Source of the DNA: Accumulibacter sp.
Lineage (GTDB): Bacteria; Pseudomonadota; Gammaproteobacteria; Burkholderiales; Rhodocyclaceae
NCBI GenBank assembly: GCA_017302455.1
Contig: JAFLDO010000007.1
Location: 58,830 to 122,829, forward strand
Length of the DNA stretch: 64,000 nucleotides
Direction: 5' to 3'
Positions within the stretch are counted from its first letter, which is position 1. The number at the start of each line of letters is the position of its first letter. This document shows positions 1-12,681 of the stretch, piece by piece. The notes under the pieces were generated by a model, which saw only the letters and a program-made list of their open reading frames with translations, ran no database searches and was not told the origin of the DNA. Both the position numbers and the translations under genes were made by a program.

Positions 1-1279
1 GTGCCTGGGTCACCAGTTGGCGATGCAGGACGACGTGCTCGGCAGCGCCGGGATAGCCGGCAGCGCGAATGACCGCTTCCTCGTCGGCAAAGTGTTGGAG
101 AACATCGGCGGTGAGGGTGTCGACAATCGTGTCCACGCGGCTCGCCTCGCGTTCGCCGAGAATGGCCGACAACAGCTCGTTGGCGTCGGCGAACAGCTGG
201 CGATGGCCGCGATCGACGAGTTCGTTGCCGCATTCGTACGCCGAGTGCCAGACGAGCTGAACGAAGTTGGCAACCACGTATTCCTGCGTATCGGCTGTCG
301 GCGTCTTTTCCGGAGCGATCTGGACCTGATTGCGGCCACCGGTCTTGGCCCGATAAAGCGCCTCGTCGGCACGCTGAAACCACTCTTCCCAGGTGTCTCC
401 GGGGCTGCATTCGGCAGCGCCGATGCTGACGGTAAGCTGCCCGATCAAGGGAAAATCGGCGCTCGCGATCTGCCCGCGCAAGCGTTCGGCAAGCAGCGCC
501 GCCGTCGACCGGCCGGTGTTCGGGCAAACGACGACGAACTCCTCGCCGCCCCAGCGCGCCAGAGCGTCCGTGCCGCGCAAGCGGCTCTGCAGCAGTGCGG
601 TGACGGCCTGTAGAACCTGATCACCGGCACCATGACCATGCTGGTCATTGATCGCCTTGAAGTGATCGATGTCGACGACCAACAGGCTCAGCGGCTGGTC
701 GTATCGGTTCAGGCGGTCCATCTCGCTGCGCACGCATTCCTCAATCCGCCGCCGGTTCCACGCACCGGTCAGTTTGTCGGTGCCGGCTACCTGTTCGAGT
801 TCGACGACGGTCTGCTGCAGTTCCTGATTCGCCTGCCGCAGGCGATCGAGTGTCTGCTGCATGGCCGGGATCTCCGGCGACGGAGTCACTTCGTGGATGA
901 TCGAGGCAATCGACTGCAGTTCCTGGTCGGCGCCGAGGACCGGCAGTTTGAGCCACAGGCACTGCCTGATCCTGCAGCCGACCGGGAGTTCGACCTCCTC
1001 GTACGCGGCCAGCGCACCGTCGATGATCCTCTGGTCGCAACGGGCGAGCTGTGCGAGAAGGCGGGCCGGCAGGACATCGCTCTCCGATCGCCCAGCGAGA
1101 CGCGTGGCACCCTGACAGAGCAGTCGTTCCATCTCCCGGTTGGCCAGTCGGTAACGACCATCCAGGCCCTTGACGCCGAAACCGACGCCGGCGCTCGCCG
1201 GCATCAACAGCGACAGCAGTCCGGCCATCCGGATGACGCCGCCGTCGGCGAGGGCTCGGGTCAGCGCCTCGTCACTCAT
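1..1279 (-). CDS. PAS-GGDEF diguanylate cyclase with C-terminal bacteriohemerythrin domain (partial)
   Basis: Reading the minus strand from the ATG at 1279 gives an uninterrupted frame to the left edge (426 residues; the C-terminus is outside the window). Residues about 30-130 look like a PAS sensor, 140-165 are a short coiled coil, and 165-320 are a GGDEF domain with motif RWGGEEF (244-248). An upstream RGTD (235-238) sits at the spacing of an inhibitory I-site, so an active, product-inhibited c-di-GMP synthase is expected. Residues 339-426 match bacteriohemerythrin: H359 (in VDRGHRQLF), H396 with E400/E401 (HFADEE), then H415 and H419; the last ligands would lie beyond the edge. This diiron domain binds O2 in characterised relatives, so oxygen or redox control of c-di-GMP is inferred. 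The ATG overlaps the stop of the upstream GGDEF gene (ATGA), implying translational coupling. Confidence 0.9.
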   Translation of the reverse strand, partial: MSDEALTRALADGGVIRMAGLLSLLMPASAGVGFGVKGLDGRYRLANREMERLLCQGATRLAGRSESDVLPARLLAQLARCDQRIIDGALAAYEEVELPVGCRIRQCLWLKLPVLGADQELQSIASIIHEVTPSPEIPAMQQTLDRLRQANQELQQTVVELEQVAGTDKLTGAWNRRRIEECVRSEMDRLNRYDQPLSLLVVDIDHFKAINDQHGHGAGDQVLQAVTALLQSRLRGTDALARWGGEEFVVVCPNTGRSTAALLAERLRGQIASADFPLIGQLTVSIGAAECSPGDTWEEWFQRADEALYRAKTGGRNQVQIAPEKTPTADTQEYVVANFVQLVWHSAYECGNELVDRGHRQLFADANELLSAILGEREASRVDTIVDTLTADVLQHFADEEAVIRAAGYPGAAEHVVLHRQLVTQA

Positions 1280-2349
1280 CGGGGTAGGGGGTCGGCCTGT
1301 TTGCCGGCGGCAGGCTGCGGGCGCGGGGCAAGGATGACCCGGTTGCGGCCCTGCGTCTTGGCCAGGTAGAGAGCCCGGTCGGCTCGGTTGACGAAGTCCG
1401 TTGGTGACTCGCCGGCGAGGTAGTCGGCAACGCCGATCGACACCGTGATGTTGCCGATCAGCGGTCCCTCGTCGCCAACCCGTCTGATGCGGCTGGCCGC
1501 GACCAGCGCGCGCAGTGCCTCGGCCAGGCCGATGGCGCCACCACGTGGCGTCTGCGGCAGGATCACGGCGAACTCCTCGCCCCCATAGCGCGCCGCCGTG
1601 TCCTTGCCCTTGACGTTGGCGCGCAGGATCTGGCCGACGCTGCTCAGCACCCGGTCGCCGAAGACATGTCCGAGGCCGTCGTTGAGCCGCTTGAAATTGT
1701 CGAGATCGATCATCAGCAGGCAGGGGCCGGGCATTTCGGGGGTCGCCTGTTCCAGGCAGGTCGTTAAAGCCAGATCGAAGCCCTTGCGGTTGCTGAGCCC
1801 GGTCAGCCCGTCGATCAGGGCTTCCTCGCGGGCACGTGCGACTTCCTGGCGGAGCTGCTGGGTCTCCCGCCGGCTTTCCTCCAGGCGCGTCTGCAGTGTG
1901 CTGATCGCGTTCTGCATGTTGCGCGTGCCGCGCAGGATGTCGGCAACGCCGCTGGCGACTTCGCCACCGGTGGATACCGGCTCGCTCAGGGTATCGCTCC
2001 AGCGCTCGAGCGTACTGCCGAAGCGCGAGGCCTCATGACCGGCCAGCGCGGCCGACTCGGAAACCTGATCCACGAGATTGTCGACGCTGTCGCCGATGCG
2101 CAGGGCGGTTGCCGCGTCGAATTCGGAGATATGGCGCGAGTAGAGCGCGTACGTGGTCTGCTCGTCGAGCCGGCCCAGTTCCTTGAGTCGGGCATCGAGA
2201 TCGGCATTGAGCGCGGAGTTGTTGCCTGCGACATACTCGTACCAGATCGCGTAACTCACCGGATGCAGACCAGCCGCCTGTTGCGTCATCCTCTTGACGG
2301 CGAGCCGCAGGTATTCGGCACTCGCTGCGGTGGTATGGCGATATCTCAT
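1276..2349 (-). CDS. GGDEF-domain diguanylate cyclase
   Basis: A 357-residue protein whose N-terminal about 180 residues resemble no sensor I can name; residues 145-178 are a predicted coiled coil leading into the GGDEF domain. The signature ARYGGEEF (GGEEF at 256-260) is intact, so c-di-GMP synthesis from two GTP is expected. The position of the inhibitory RxxD site reads KGKD (247-250), so product inhibition may be weak. No signal peptide or membrane segment is visible, so it is probably cytosolic. The stop overlaps the start of the PAS-GGDEF-hemerythrin gene by four bases. The gap to the upstream REC-PAS-GGDEF-EAL gene is about 150 bases, so it may share the same transcript. Confidence 0.93.
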   Translation of the reverse strand: MRYRHTTAASAEYLRLAVKRMTQQAAGLHPVSYAIWYEYVAGNNSALNADLDARLKELGRLDEQTTYALYSRHISEFDAATALRIGDSVDNLVDQVSESAALAGHEASRFGSTLERWSDTLSEPVSTGGEVASGVADILRGTRNMQNAISTLQTRLEESRRETQQLRQEVARAREEALIDGLTGLSNRKGFDLALTTCLEQATPEMPGPCLLMIDLDNFKRLNDGLGHVFGDRVLSSVGQILRANVKGKDTAARYGGEEFAVILPQTPRGGAIGLAEALRALVAASRIRRVGDEGPLIGNITVSIGVADYLAGESPTDFVNRADRALYLAKTQGRNRVILAPRPQPAAGKQADPLPR

Positions 2350-2498
2350 TGTGTCTTTCCCTCCAGAACCTGCGGACCTTGATCCTCGTCCGTCGGCTTA
2401 CTCGTTTGACAGCTTACCGCATTGCACAGCCTGCGGCGATACTTCGCGGCAAGTCCCGTCGTTCGCTGGGCAGGCCCGGCGCGCCTGCCATTGCGGCT

Positions 2499-4642
2499 TC
2501 ACGGCGGTCCGTCCGGAAAGGCTAAACCACCGTCGGAGCCGAGAATGGCCGCGAAGCGATCGGGCGGCAGTGGCGGTGAAAACAGGAAGCCCTGCTGGAT
2601 CGGGCAGCGGTTGGCGAGCAGGAAGTCCGCCTGCGCGCGCGTCTCGACGCCCTCGGCGACCACGCGCATGCCGAACTGGTGTCCGAGTTCGATGATCGAC
2701 AGCGCAATCGCCGCGTCCTTGCCGCCGCGGGTGACATCGGTCACGAAGGCGCGATCGATCTTCAGCTCGTCGAGCGGGAAGCGCTTGAGGTAGCTCAGGG
2801 AGGAAAATCCCGTGCCGAAGTCGTCGAGGGACAGCGCGAAGCCCTTCTCGCGCAGGCTGTTCAGGCGGACGATGGTGCGTTCGGCGTCGACCACCAGCAG
2901 TGATTCGGTCAGTTCGAGAACCACCTGCTCGGGCGCAATGCCTTCCTGGGCAATGATGGCGGAGCACTTTTCGGCGACTTGCTCTTCCAGGAAGCTGGGG
3001 CTGGCCAGGTTGATCGACACGCGAACCGGTGCCAGGCCGGCCTCGGCCCATTGGCGCAGTTGTCGGGCCGCGGCGGCCAGCACCCAGTCGCCAAGGGCGA
3101 CGATCAAGCCGGCTTCTTCGGCGAGCGGAATGAATTCGCCCGGCCCGAGCAGGCCGCGCCGCGGATGCTGCCAGCGCACCAGCGCTTCGGCGCCGCTCAG
3201 CCGGCCGCTGGCGGCATCGACCTTGGGCTGGAAGTGCAGACGCAATTCGTCCTGGGCAATGGCTCGCCGCAGTTCGTTCTCCAGGTGCAGTTTGACGCGG
3301 GCGGCGGCGTTCATCTCCTCGTCGAAGAAGCGGTAGGTCGCCGGACCCGAGGCCCTGGCCGCGTAGAGCGCCTGCTCGGCGGCACGAGCCAGCGCCTCGA
3401 CCGAATCGGCGTCGCGCGGAAAGACGGCGATGCCGATGCTGGCGGTCAGCACGACCTCCCGGTCGTCGATCGACAGTGGCCGGGCGATGGTCTGCAGCAG
3501 GCGCTCGGCGATGATCGCCGCATCGCCCGCCGCTCGCACTTCGAGTACCAGCACGGTGAACGCATCGCCGTCGATACGCGCCACGGTTTCGGCGGCACGC
3601 ATCGAAGGATTCAAGGCCAGCAGATCGGCACCGCGCACCGACGAGCGCAGTCGCTCGGCGAGCGTGCACAGCACCTGGTCGCCGGCGGCGTTGCCAAGCG
3701 CGTCGTTGACGCTCTTGAAGTGGTCGATGTCGAGATGCACGATCGCGCAGCTTCCGTGGTTGCGGCGGGCACGTTCGAGTTCGACAGCGGCGACCTGGGC
3801 AAACAGCTGTCGGTTGGCCAGACCGGTCAGACCGTCGTGCATCGACAAATGCTCGATGCGTTGCTGCGCCTCGATCCGCTCGCTGATGTCCTGGGTGATG
3901 CCTTCGACGCGGACGATCCTGCCGGCCGTATCGCGGACTGCCTGCGCCTGCTCGTAGACCTCACGCAGCTTGCCGTCGGGGCGCTGCATGCCGTAGGTGA
4001 TCTGGTAGGGCTGGCCGTCGATGAGCAGCGCCCGGCGCGCGCTGGCCACCAGTGCGCGGTCGCTCTCTCGTACGGAGGCCAGGAAGCCGTCCAGCGTCGC
4101 CGCACCGGCGAGTTGCCAGTCGCCGCCAAAGAGGCGCAGCATTTCGTCCGAGCAGGCGAAACGCGCTTCCGCCACCGACCACTCCCAACTTCCCATGCGC
4201 GCCAGACGCTGCGCGTGCGCCAGCCTCTGCTGACTGTGCTGGACGGCCTGGATCGCCTGCCCGGAGCGCATGCCGTAACGTACCCGCTGCGTCAGCAGCA
4301 GCCAGTTGACCGGTTTGTTGATGAAATCGGTGGCGCCCGACCGGTAGGCCAGTTCGATCGACTCGCCGTCGTTGAGGCCGGTGAGCATCAGAATCGGCAA
4401 CCACTGGCCGCGTTCGTGCTGGCGGATGCGCCGGCTGACCTGGTAACCGTCTACGCCGGGCATCATCACGTCGAGAACGATGAGATCAAACTCTTGCGCG
4501 TCGAAAAGACGTACGGCCTGCTCGCCGCAGTCGGCTTCGCTGACTGCGAAACCCGCGTGGCGCAGCGACTCGCTGGCCAGCATGCGGATCATCGCGTCGT
4601 CGTCTACGAGCAGCACCCGGCCGCCCCGCTGGTCGTCGTCCA

Positions 4643-4643
<1 letters not shown>
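2499..4643 (-). CDS. Response regulator with PAS, degenerate GGDEF and EAL domains
   Basis: A 714-residue protein. Residues 9-125 are a CheY-like receiver with phospho-acceptor D58 and the conserved Lys in FINKP. About 145-260 is a PAS/PAC segment, 270-440 a GGDEF domain and 455-705 an EAL domain. The GGDEF signature reads RIDGDAF, which has lost the first Gly and the Glu, so cyclase activity is unlikely. The EAL domain keeps EALVRW, the Asn of INLAS, the Glu of LELTES, DDFGTG, the Lys of LKIDRAF and EGVET, so c-di-GMP hydrolysis is expected. It starts with GTG, whose G is the last base of the upstream kinase's TAG stop. That coupling makes it the obvious receiver partner of the kinase, linking phosphorelay input to c-di-GMP breakdown (inference). 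Confidence 0.93.
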
Positions 4644-7036
<2,393 letters not shown>

Positions 7037-7037
7037 C

Positions 7038-7595
7038 TCAGTTCTTTCCCTTGAAGTCGGCGAGGTTGCGCGCCAGCTTGAGCAAGTTGGCGCTGGCCTT
7101 GAGCTGGGCCTGTTCGAGTGTCTGGCGATTGACCTCGAACTGCAGGCGGCCGTCGCCCTGGACGATACCGATCGCCCCCCCGGCATCGATGAAACCGTCG
7201 GCGTCGCTGACCGTCAGCACCGCTTGTCCGGCCAGGCTGCGCAGCAGCAGGGTCAGGCGGCGGGTTTCGGAAGCACCGATGAAAAGCACGTGGCAAGGCC
7301 GGGCCTCGTCCACGCTGGCGACCATGTGGACGCTGACCAGCCGGCTCTGCACCGGCCGGTTCTCCAGCGCCGCGAGGGCGCTGGCGAGCGAGTCGCGACC
7401 GAGCAGGCAGATCAGCAGCGGCGCGTCGCGCGTCGCAAAGCTGCGCTCGGGCCACTCGATGTAACGCGCGAAGTTTAGCACGAAGGCCGCCTTGGCCTGC
7501 GCCTCGCTGAGCACGCCTTGCGCCGCCGCGGGGCCGGCGAGCGCGCCGGCGAGCACCGCCAGCAGGGCCGCCAGGCGCCTGAAGGAACGGTTCAC
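7038..7595 (-). CDS. YfiR-family periplasmic protein (DUF4154)
   Basis: The 185-residue reading starts at a GTG at 7595, chosen because it gives a clean signal peptide ([20 protein letters not shown], cleavage after GPAAA). The in-frame extension upstream is Ser/Arg-rich shadow of the receptor gene. The mature part has the family pattern [16 protein letters not shown] near its start and FIGASE and GIVQ later. YfiR of Pseudomonas is a periplasmic repressor of the membrane cyclase YfiN; here the neighbour is a hybrid histidine kinase, so it may instead tune that kinase's periplasmic domain (inference). It lies 10 bases after the TonB receptor stop and one base before the kinase start. The start codon is the least certain part. 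Confidence 0.85.
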   Translation of the reverse strand: MNRSFRRLAALLAVLAGALAGPAAAQGVLSEAQAKAAFVLNFARYIEWPERSFATRDAPLLICLLGRDSLASALAALENRPVQSRLVSVHMVASVDEARPCHVLFIGASETRRLTLLLRSLAGQAVLTVSDADGFIDAGGAIGIVQGDGRLQFEVNRQTLEQAQLKASANLLKLARNLADFKGKN

Positions 7596-7605
7596 CGACG
7601 ATGCC

Positions 7606-9645
7606 TCAGAACTGCCACTTGGCCTTGACGTAGCCGCCGCGCTGCAGCTCGATCGTCTGCGAGGGCAGCAGGCTCGGGATGAATTCGGGATGGCTGTTGT
7701 CGAGGAGGTTCTGGCCGACCACCGAGAGTTCGAAATCGCGCGTCGGCCGCCAGGCGTAGCGCAGATCGAGCGTCGTGTAGGCGGGGACGGCAAAGGCCGA
7801 GTTGCGGTCGCCAAGCTTGCCGACATAGCGCAGCCAGACGTCGAACTGCTGCCGATGCGGCAAGGACATCGACGAGCGCAGGCTCGCCTGTTGTTGCGGC
7901 GAGCTGTCGTTGATCAGGCGGGCGCTGTTCTGCGAGATCGGGTCGTCGTTCTTGGCCTCGGTGGTGAGGCGCAGGGCGCTGTAGCTCGGCTGGATGCGCC
8001 ACCAGCTCAGCGGGTTCCAGTCCACGGCGATTTCGAAGCCGTGCGTGTGTGCCTTGATGCTGTTGTCGGGGAAGATGTTCTGAATGATCGCCGGCGCTGG
8101 CGTGAAGGTCAGTCGCCGGTCGCCAAGACCGGCCGAGCGCAGGTCGTCGTACTGGTTGTAGAAGGCGGTGATGTCGAGCGACAGACTGGTCGAGAAGCGT
8201 TGGCGGAAACCGATGTCGTAGGCGATGACGGTTTCCGGCTGCAGATCGCCGGAGGGGACGTTGCGGGTCACGAGCGGCAGCGGCGTTGGGTTGCCGGGCG
8301 CGCCGGGGGGCAGAACCGCGACGTCGACCTGGGCATCCAGCTCGGCGCGCGAGGGGATGCGCACGGCGCGCGACACCGAGCCCCAGAGCGTCTGCGTCGG
8401 GCTCGGTGTCCACATCAGGCGGACGTTGGGCAAAGGCTCGAAGCCGGCAAAGCTGCTGTTCTCCAGGCGCAGGCCGAGCATCAGCCTTAGCGTCTCCGGC
8501 GAGAGCGTGATGTCGTCATAGACGAAGGCGCTCGCCAGGTTGAAGCTGCTGGACTTGGGCGCAATGCTGATGATCCCGCCGGAGTCGATGTGATCGCTCG
8601 AGTAGCGGTAGCCCAGACCCCAGATCAAGTCGTGGCGCTCGCCCAGGGGTATGCGGTGCTGGAAATCCACGTCGGCGGTCGTGCGCTGTTCCTGGAAAGC
8701 CCCCTGCAGATCCATGGTGCTGTACTCGACGTAAGCCTGCAGGGCCGCGTCGGATCCATCGGCGAGGGTCCATTCGCTGCGCCCGAGGAGGTGTCCGCCC
8801 TTGCCGTCCTGGCGGCGCTTGCTGAGGGCGACTCCCTGCGGCGAAGTGGTGTCGGCAACTGTAAACGCGTCGCCGGTCGGTGCCGTATACGCCTGGCCGC
8901 TGAGCGTCAGCCGACGATTGGCGGCAGGGCTCCAGTCGCTGCGAAAACCGACACGCGCGGCGCGCGAGTAGTCGTTGCCGGTATGACCATAGGTGTCGAC
9001 CGCTTCGTCGCGCTTGTAGGCCTTGCCCCAGACGCGGAAATGCCCGTCGGCGGTCTGCCCGCCGTGGCGAAAGGCGCCGAACACCCGCTCCTCGCTGCCC
9101 GCACCGGCCACCAGCAGGTTGCCCTGGGTATCGCGGGCACGGCGGGTGATGATGTTGATCACGCCGTTGACGGCATTCGCCCCCCACATCGCGGCGCCTG
9201 GTCCGCGGATCACTTCGATGCGATCGATGTCTTCGAGCAGGGTGTCCTCGTATTCCCAGAGGACGCCGGAAAAAAGCGGCGAGTAGATGCTCCGCCCGTC
9301 CATCAGCACCAGCAGCTTGTTGCCGAAGCGGTTGTTGAAACCGCGCACGCTGACCGCCCAGCGGTTGTTGGCGAGGCCGGCCACCTCGACTGCCGGCGCG
9401 AGGCGCAGGGCCTGGGGAATATTCGTGGCACCCGAACGTTCGATATCCTCGCGGCTGATCACGAACACTGCGGCGGCCACCTCGTGCAGACGTTCTGTCT
9501 TGCGCGAGGCGCTCGTCACTTCGACGCCGAGGAGAGCCTCCAGGCTGATGTCGGGCGGGTCCTCACGGTCATCGGCGCTTGCGGGCACGCTGGAGAGGGT
9601 CAATGTCAGGGAGAGTGTCAGGCAGGCGAGACTCGAGGGACGCAT
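7606..9645 (-). CDS. TonB-dependent outer-membrane receptor
   Basis: A 679-residue outer-membrane receptor. The ATG at 9645 is chosen because AGGAAC lies just upstream and it opens a typical signal peptide (residues 1-24, ending PASA). The plug domain follows at about 50-165, with VFVISREDIERSG, RGFNNRFGNKLLVLMDGRS, VIRGPGAAMWGANAVNGVINI. The rest is a beta-barrel ending in aromatic KWQF. No clear TonB box was picked out and the substrate is not evident; the plug resembles colicin I/vitamin B12-type receptors. It is the first gene of a same-strand run with YfiR, a hybrid kinase and c-di-GMP enzymes, which suggests a sensing rather than purely nutritional role (inference). Confidence 0.92.
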   Translation of the reverse strand: MRPSSLACLTLSLTLTLSSVPASADDREDPPDISLEALLGVEVTSASRKTERLHEVAAAVFVISREDIERSGATNIPQALRLAPAVEVAGLANNRWAVSVRGFNNRFGNKLLVLMDGRSIYSPLFSGVLWEYEDTLLEDIDRIEVIRGPGAAMWGANAVNGVINIITRRARDTQGNLLVAGAGSEERVFGAFRHGGQTADGHFRVWGKAYKRDEAVDTYGHTGNDYSRAARVGFRSDWSPAANRRLTLSGQAYTAPTGDAFTVADTTSPQGVALSKRRQDGKGGHLLGRSEWTLADGSDAALQAYVEYSTMDLQGAFQEQRTTADVDFQHRIPLGERHDLIWGLGYRYSSDHIDSGGIISIAPKSSSFNLASAFVYDDITLSPETLRLMLGLRLENSSFAGFEPLPNVRLMWTPSPTQTLWGSVSRAVRIPSRAELDAQVDVAVLPPGAPGNPTPLPLVTRNVPSGDLQPETVIAYDIGFRQRFSTSLSLDITAFYNQYDDLRSAGLGDRRLTFTPAPAIIQNIFPDNSIKAHTHGFEIAVDWNPLSWWRIQPSYSALRLTTEAKNDDPISQNSARLINDSSPQQQASLRSSMSLPHRQQFDVWLRYVGKLGDRNSAFAVPAYTTLDLRYAWRPTRDFELSVVGQNLLDNSHPEFIPSLLPSQTIELQRGGYVKAKWQF

Positions 9646-9853
9646 CGACGGGGTTCCTTTTCTGGTGAGCGCGGCGCCGGTGCCGCACCCCCGGGGAGAT
9701 CGCGGCGGATTATAGGCCATGGCGCGGCCGGTGCCTGTGCCGCATGTGAATGCTGCGGCGCCAGGAGTCACGGCATCCCTGGAATAACGGCAGCGTGTCG
9801 GTGAACTTGAGGACTGTCGCCTGGCGGCGTGTCCGACCGAAGAGCTTGGTCGG

Positions 9854-11188
9854 CTAGCGCTGCACCGCCCGCAGGGCGCGCCACAACAGGGCGCCGAGCA
9901 GTGCTGCGGCAAGTACCAGACTGAGTACCGACGCCAGCCAGAAGCCGGCGACGCCCATCGGCCGGGGGGCGTGCAGGGCCAGCCACCAGCCGCCGAACAG
10001 TCCGACTCCCCAGAAGCAGACGACATGCACGCACATCGGCACGAAGGTGACGCGGTAGCCGCGCAGGGCGTGCGCGGCGATCGTCTGGACGGCGTCGAAG
10101 ATCTGGTAGAAGGCGACGTAGCCGACCAGCGCCAGCGCCACAGCCTGGACCGCCCGATCATCGGTGTAGGCGCCGGTGAGCGGCACGGCGATCGACCACA
10201 GCAGCAGTCCGAGCAATGCCGACAGGCCGCCGGCGAGGAGCAGGCCGGCGCCGATGGACAGCTCGGCGCGCCGCCAGTGGCGCGCGCCGGCGGCCTGGCC
10301 GACCTGCGCCAGGGTGGCGATGCCGAGTGCCAGCGGCAGCATGTAGCAGATGGCCGCGAGATTGGCGACGATGCGGTGGCCGGCGACGGCAGTCGCGCCG
10401 AGCTGGGCGACGAAGAGCGCCATCAGAGTGAAGGAAGAAATTTCGACGAAATGCGAAAATCCCATCGGCAGGCCGAGCTGCAGCAATTCACCGAGGGGTT
10501 TGCGGCGCGGCCATTGCCAGGCGGCAAACACCGGCCAGGGCCGCAGCGCGCTGCCGAAGCGCAGGTAGGCGGTGGCACAGACCACCGAGAAGGCGCTGAC
10601 GACGACGTTCGACACGCCGCAGCCGAGGACGCCGAGCGCGTCGCCGCCCCACTTGCCGGTGACCAGGAGGTAAGCCAGCACGCCGTGCAGCAGGGTGCCG
10701 CCAAGGCTGATCAGCAACAGCGGACGCGGGCGGCCGAGGGCGTTGCAGAAGGCATGGAAGGTCCGGTAGAGCAGTATCGCCGGCATCCCCAGCGCGAGCA
10801 GTGCGAGGTAGGCGCGCGCCTTCTCCTCGACCAGCGGGTCGATGGTCGACAGGGCGAGCAGCGCGCCCGGGTGACGCAGGAAGCAGGCGCCCGGCAGCGC
10901 CAGCAGCAGGGCCAGCCACAGTGCCTGCTGCAGGGCGCCGGGGATTTCCTCGTCGCGGCCCGCACCGTGCAGGTGTGCGACGGTGGGTGCGACGGCCTGG
11001 ACGATGCCCGCCAGCGCAAAGACGACCGAGATGTAGATGCCACCGCCGACGGCAACCGCCGCCAGATCGTCGGTTCCGTGGTGGCCAAGCAGCACGGTGT
11101 CGATGATCATCATTCCCATCGACGACAACTGGGCAAGGAGTATCGGCGTCGCGTGCGCGAGAATCTGGCGGAACTGCTGGGCAAGCAT
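9854..11188 (-). CDS. MATE-family efflux transporter
   Basis: A 444-residue polytopic membrane protein with about 12 hydrophobic segments in the two-fold repeated MATE arrangement. It starts HATPILLAQLSSMGMMIIDTVLLGHHG, typical of NorM/DinF-like MATE transporters (family length about 440-460). MATE proteins export cationic or amphipathic compounds in exchange for Na+ or H+; the substrate cannot be read here. It stands alone on the minus strand, 208 bases before the TonB receptor start and divergent from the phenylacetate-CoA ligase gene. The ribosome-binding site before 11188 is weak, so the start is moderately sure. Confidence 0.92.
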   Translation of the reverse strand: MLAQQFRQILAHATPILLAQLSSMGMMIIDTVLLGHHGTDDLAAVAVGGGIYISVVFALAGIVQAVAPTVAHLHGAGRDEEIPGALQQALWLALLLALPGACFLRHPGALLALSTIDPLVEEKARAYLALLALGMPAILLYRTFHAFCNALGRPRPLLLISLGGTLLHGVLAYLLVTGKWGGDALGVLGCGVSNVVVSAFSVVCATAYLRFGSALRPWPVFAAWQWPRRKPLGELLQLGLPMGFSHFVEISSFTLMALFVAQLGATAVAGHRIVANLAAICYMLPLALGIATLAQVGQAAGARHWRRAELSIGAGLLLAGGLSALLGLLLWSIAVPLTGAYTDDRAVQAVALALVGYVAFYQIFDAVQTIAAHALRGYRVTFVPMCVHVVCFWGVGLFGGWWLALHAPRPMGVAGFWLASVLSLVLAAALLGALLWRALRAVQR

Positions 11189-11367
11189 GTGCGCAGGGAC
11201 GGTGGCGGGCCCTTCAGACTACTCCATTTTGTCCGCGCGCGGGCTGCTGGTCTTCTCTCCGGGCACGTCCGTTCGCGAAATTCGGGTCCGCGCACGGCGC
11301 TGCCGGTTGAAAGATGCCCGCACATGTAATAGGGTTTGCCCTTTTGGCCATCAGGGAGACGAACGCC

Positions 11368-12681
11368 ATGGTCGCAGCCAGTCGTGCCACCGCCTACGAA
11401 CCGATTGAAACCGCCAGCCGCGACGAGATCACCGCGCTCCAGGTCGAACGCCTGCGCTGGTCCTTGCACCAGGCGTATGACAACGTCGACCACTACCGTC
11501 GCCGGTTCGATGCCCACGGAGTCCACCCCGATGACCTGAAGACGCTCGACGACCTGCGGAAGTTTCCCTTTGCCACCAAGGACGATCTGCGCCAGAACTA
11601 CCCCTTCGGAATGTTCGCGGTGCCGCGCGACCAGATCGTGCGGGTGCATGCCTCCTCGGGAACCACCGGCCAGCCGACCGTCGTCGCGTACACGCAGAAC
11701 GACATCGACATGTGGGCGAGCCTGATGGCGCGCTCGATTCATGCCGCCGGCGGTCGACGCAGCGACATGGTGCATGTCGGCTACGGCTATGGTTTGTTTA
11801 CCGGCGGCCTGGGCGCGCACTACGGGGCGGAGCGGCTCGGCTGCATGGTCATTCCGATGTCGGGCGGGCAGACGGAAAAGCAGGTGCAGCTGATCGTCGA
11901 CTTCCAGCCGGACATCATCATGGTGACGCCTTCCTACATGCTCAACCTCGCTGACGAATTCAAGCGGCAGGGCGCCGATCCCGCGTCGACCCGGCTGCGC
12001 GTCGGCCTGTTCGGTGCCGAACCGTGGACGCAGCAGATGCGCCTCGAGATCGAGAGCATCTTCGGCATTGACGCCATCGACCTCTACGGACTTTCGGAGG
12101 TAATCGGGCCGGGAGTCGCCAGCGAATGCGTCGAAAGCAAGGACGGGCCGGTCATCTGGGAAGATCACTTCTACCCCGAGATCATCGACCCGGCTACCGG
12201 CGAGGTACTTGCCGACGGCGAACACGGCGAACTGGTATTTACCTCGCTCTCCAAGGAGGCGCTGCCGATGATCCGTTATCGTACGCGCGACCTGACGCGT
12301 CTGCTGCCGCCAACCTCGCGCTCGATGCGGCGGATCGAGAAGATCACTGGCCGCTCGGACGACATGCTGATCATTCGCGGCGTAAATGTTTTCCCGTCGC
12401 AGATCGAGGAACTGATCCTCAAGCAGCCGAAGCTGTCGCCGCACTACTTGATCGAGGTTTGGCGGGATGGTCACCTCGATTCGGTCGCCATCGATGTCGA
12501 ACTCAAACGCGAGTATCGCTACCTGTCGGCGGTCGACAAGGAGTACGTTGGGCACGCGCTGCAGCACCACATCAAGTCCTTCGTCGGCATTTCGACGGAA
12601 GTGCGCATCGTCGACATCGGCGGCATCGAACGTTCGCTGGGCAAGGCGCGTCGCGTCATCGACAGGCGCCCGCGGGCGTGA
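11368..12681 (+). CDS. paaK: Phenylacetate-CoA ligase
   Basis: A 437-residue member of the PaaK branch of adenylate-forming enzymes (family length about 430-440), which converts phenylacetate, ATP and CoA to phenylacetyl-CoA. The ATG at 11368 is chosen because AGGGAG sits 7 bases upstream; a longer reading from 11314 adds 18 residues without family character. The phosphate-binding loop is ASSGTTGQP (95-103), the adenine/aryl region is YGLSEVIGPG (about 237), and the C-terminal hinge is GRSDDMLIIRGVNVFPSQIE. No signal peptide is present, so it is cytosolic. It is about 34 kb from the other phenylacetate genes in the window and divergent from a MATE gene. A related benzoate- or aryl-CoA ligase specificity cannot be excluded. 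Confidence 0.9.
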   Translation: MVAASRATAYEPIETASRDEITALQVERLRWSLHQAYDNVDHYRRRFDAHGVHPDDLKTLDDLRKFPFATKDDLRQNYPFGMFAVPRDQIVRVHASSGTTGQPTVVAYTQNDIDMWASLMARSIHAAGGRRSDMVHVGYGYGLFTGGLGAHYGAERLGCMVIPMSGGQTEKQVQLIVDFQPDIIMVTPSYMLNLADEFKRQGADPASTRLRVGLFGAEPWTQQMRLEIESIFGIDAIDLYGLSEVIGPGVASECVESKDGPVIWEDHFYPEIIDPATGEVLADGEHGELVFTSLSKEALPMIRYRTRDLTRLLPPTSRSMRRIEKITGRSDDMLIIRGVNVFPSQIEELILKQPKLSPHYLIEVWRDGHLDSVAIDVELKREYRYLSAVDKEYVGHALQHHIKSFVGISTEVRIVDIGGIERSLGKARRVIDRRPRA

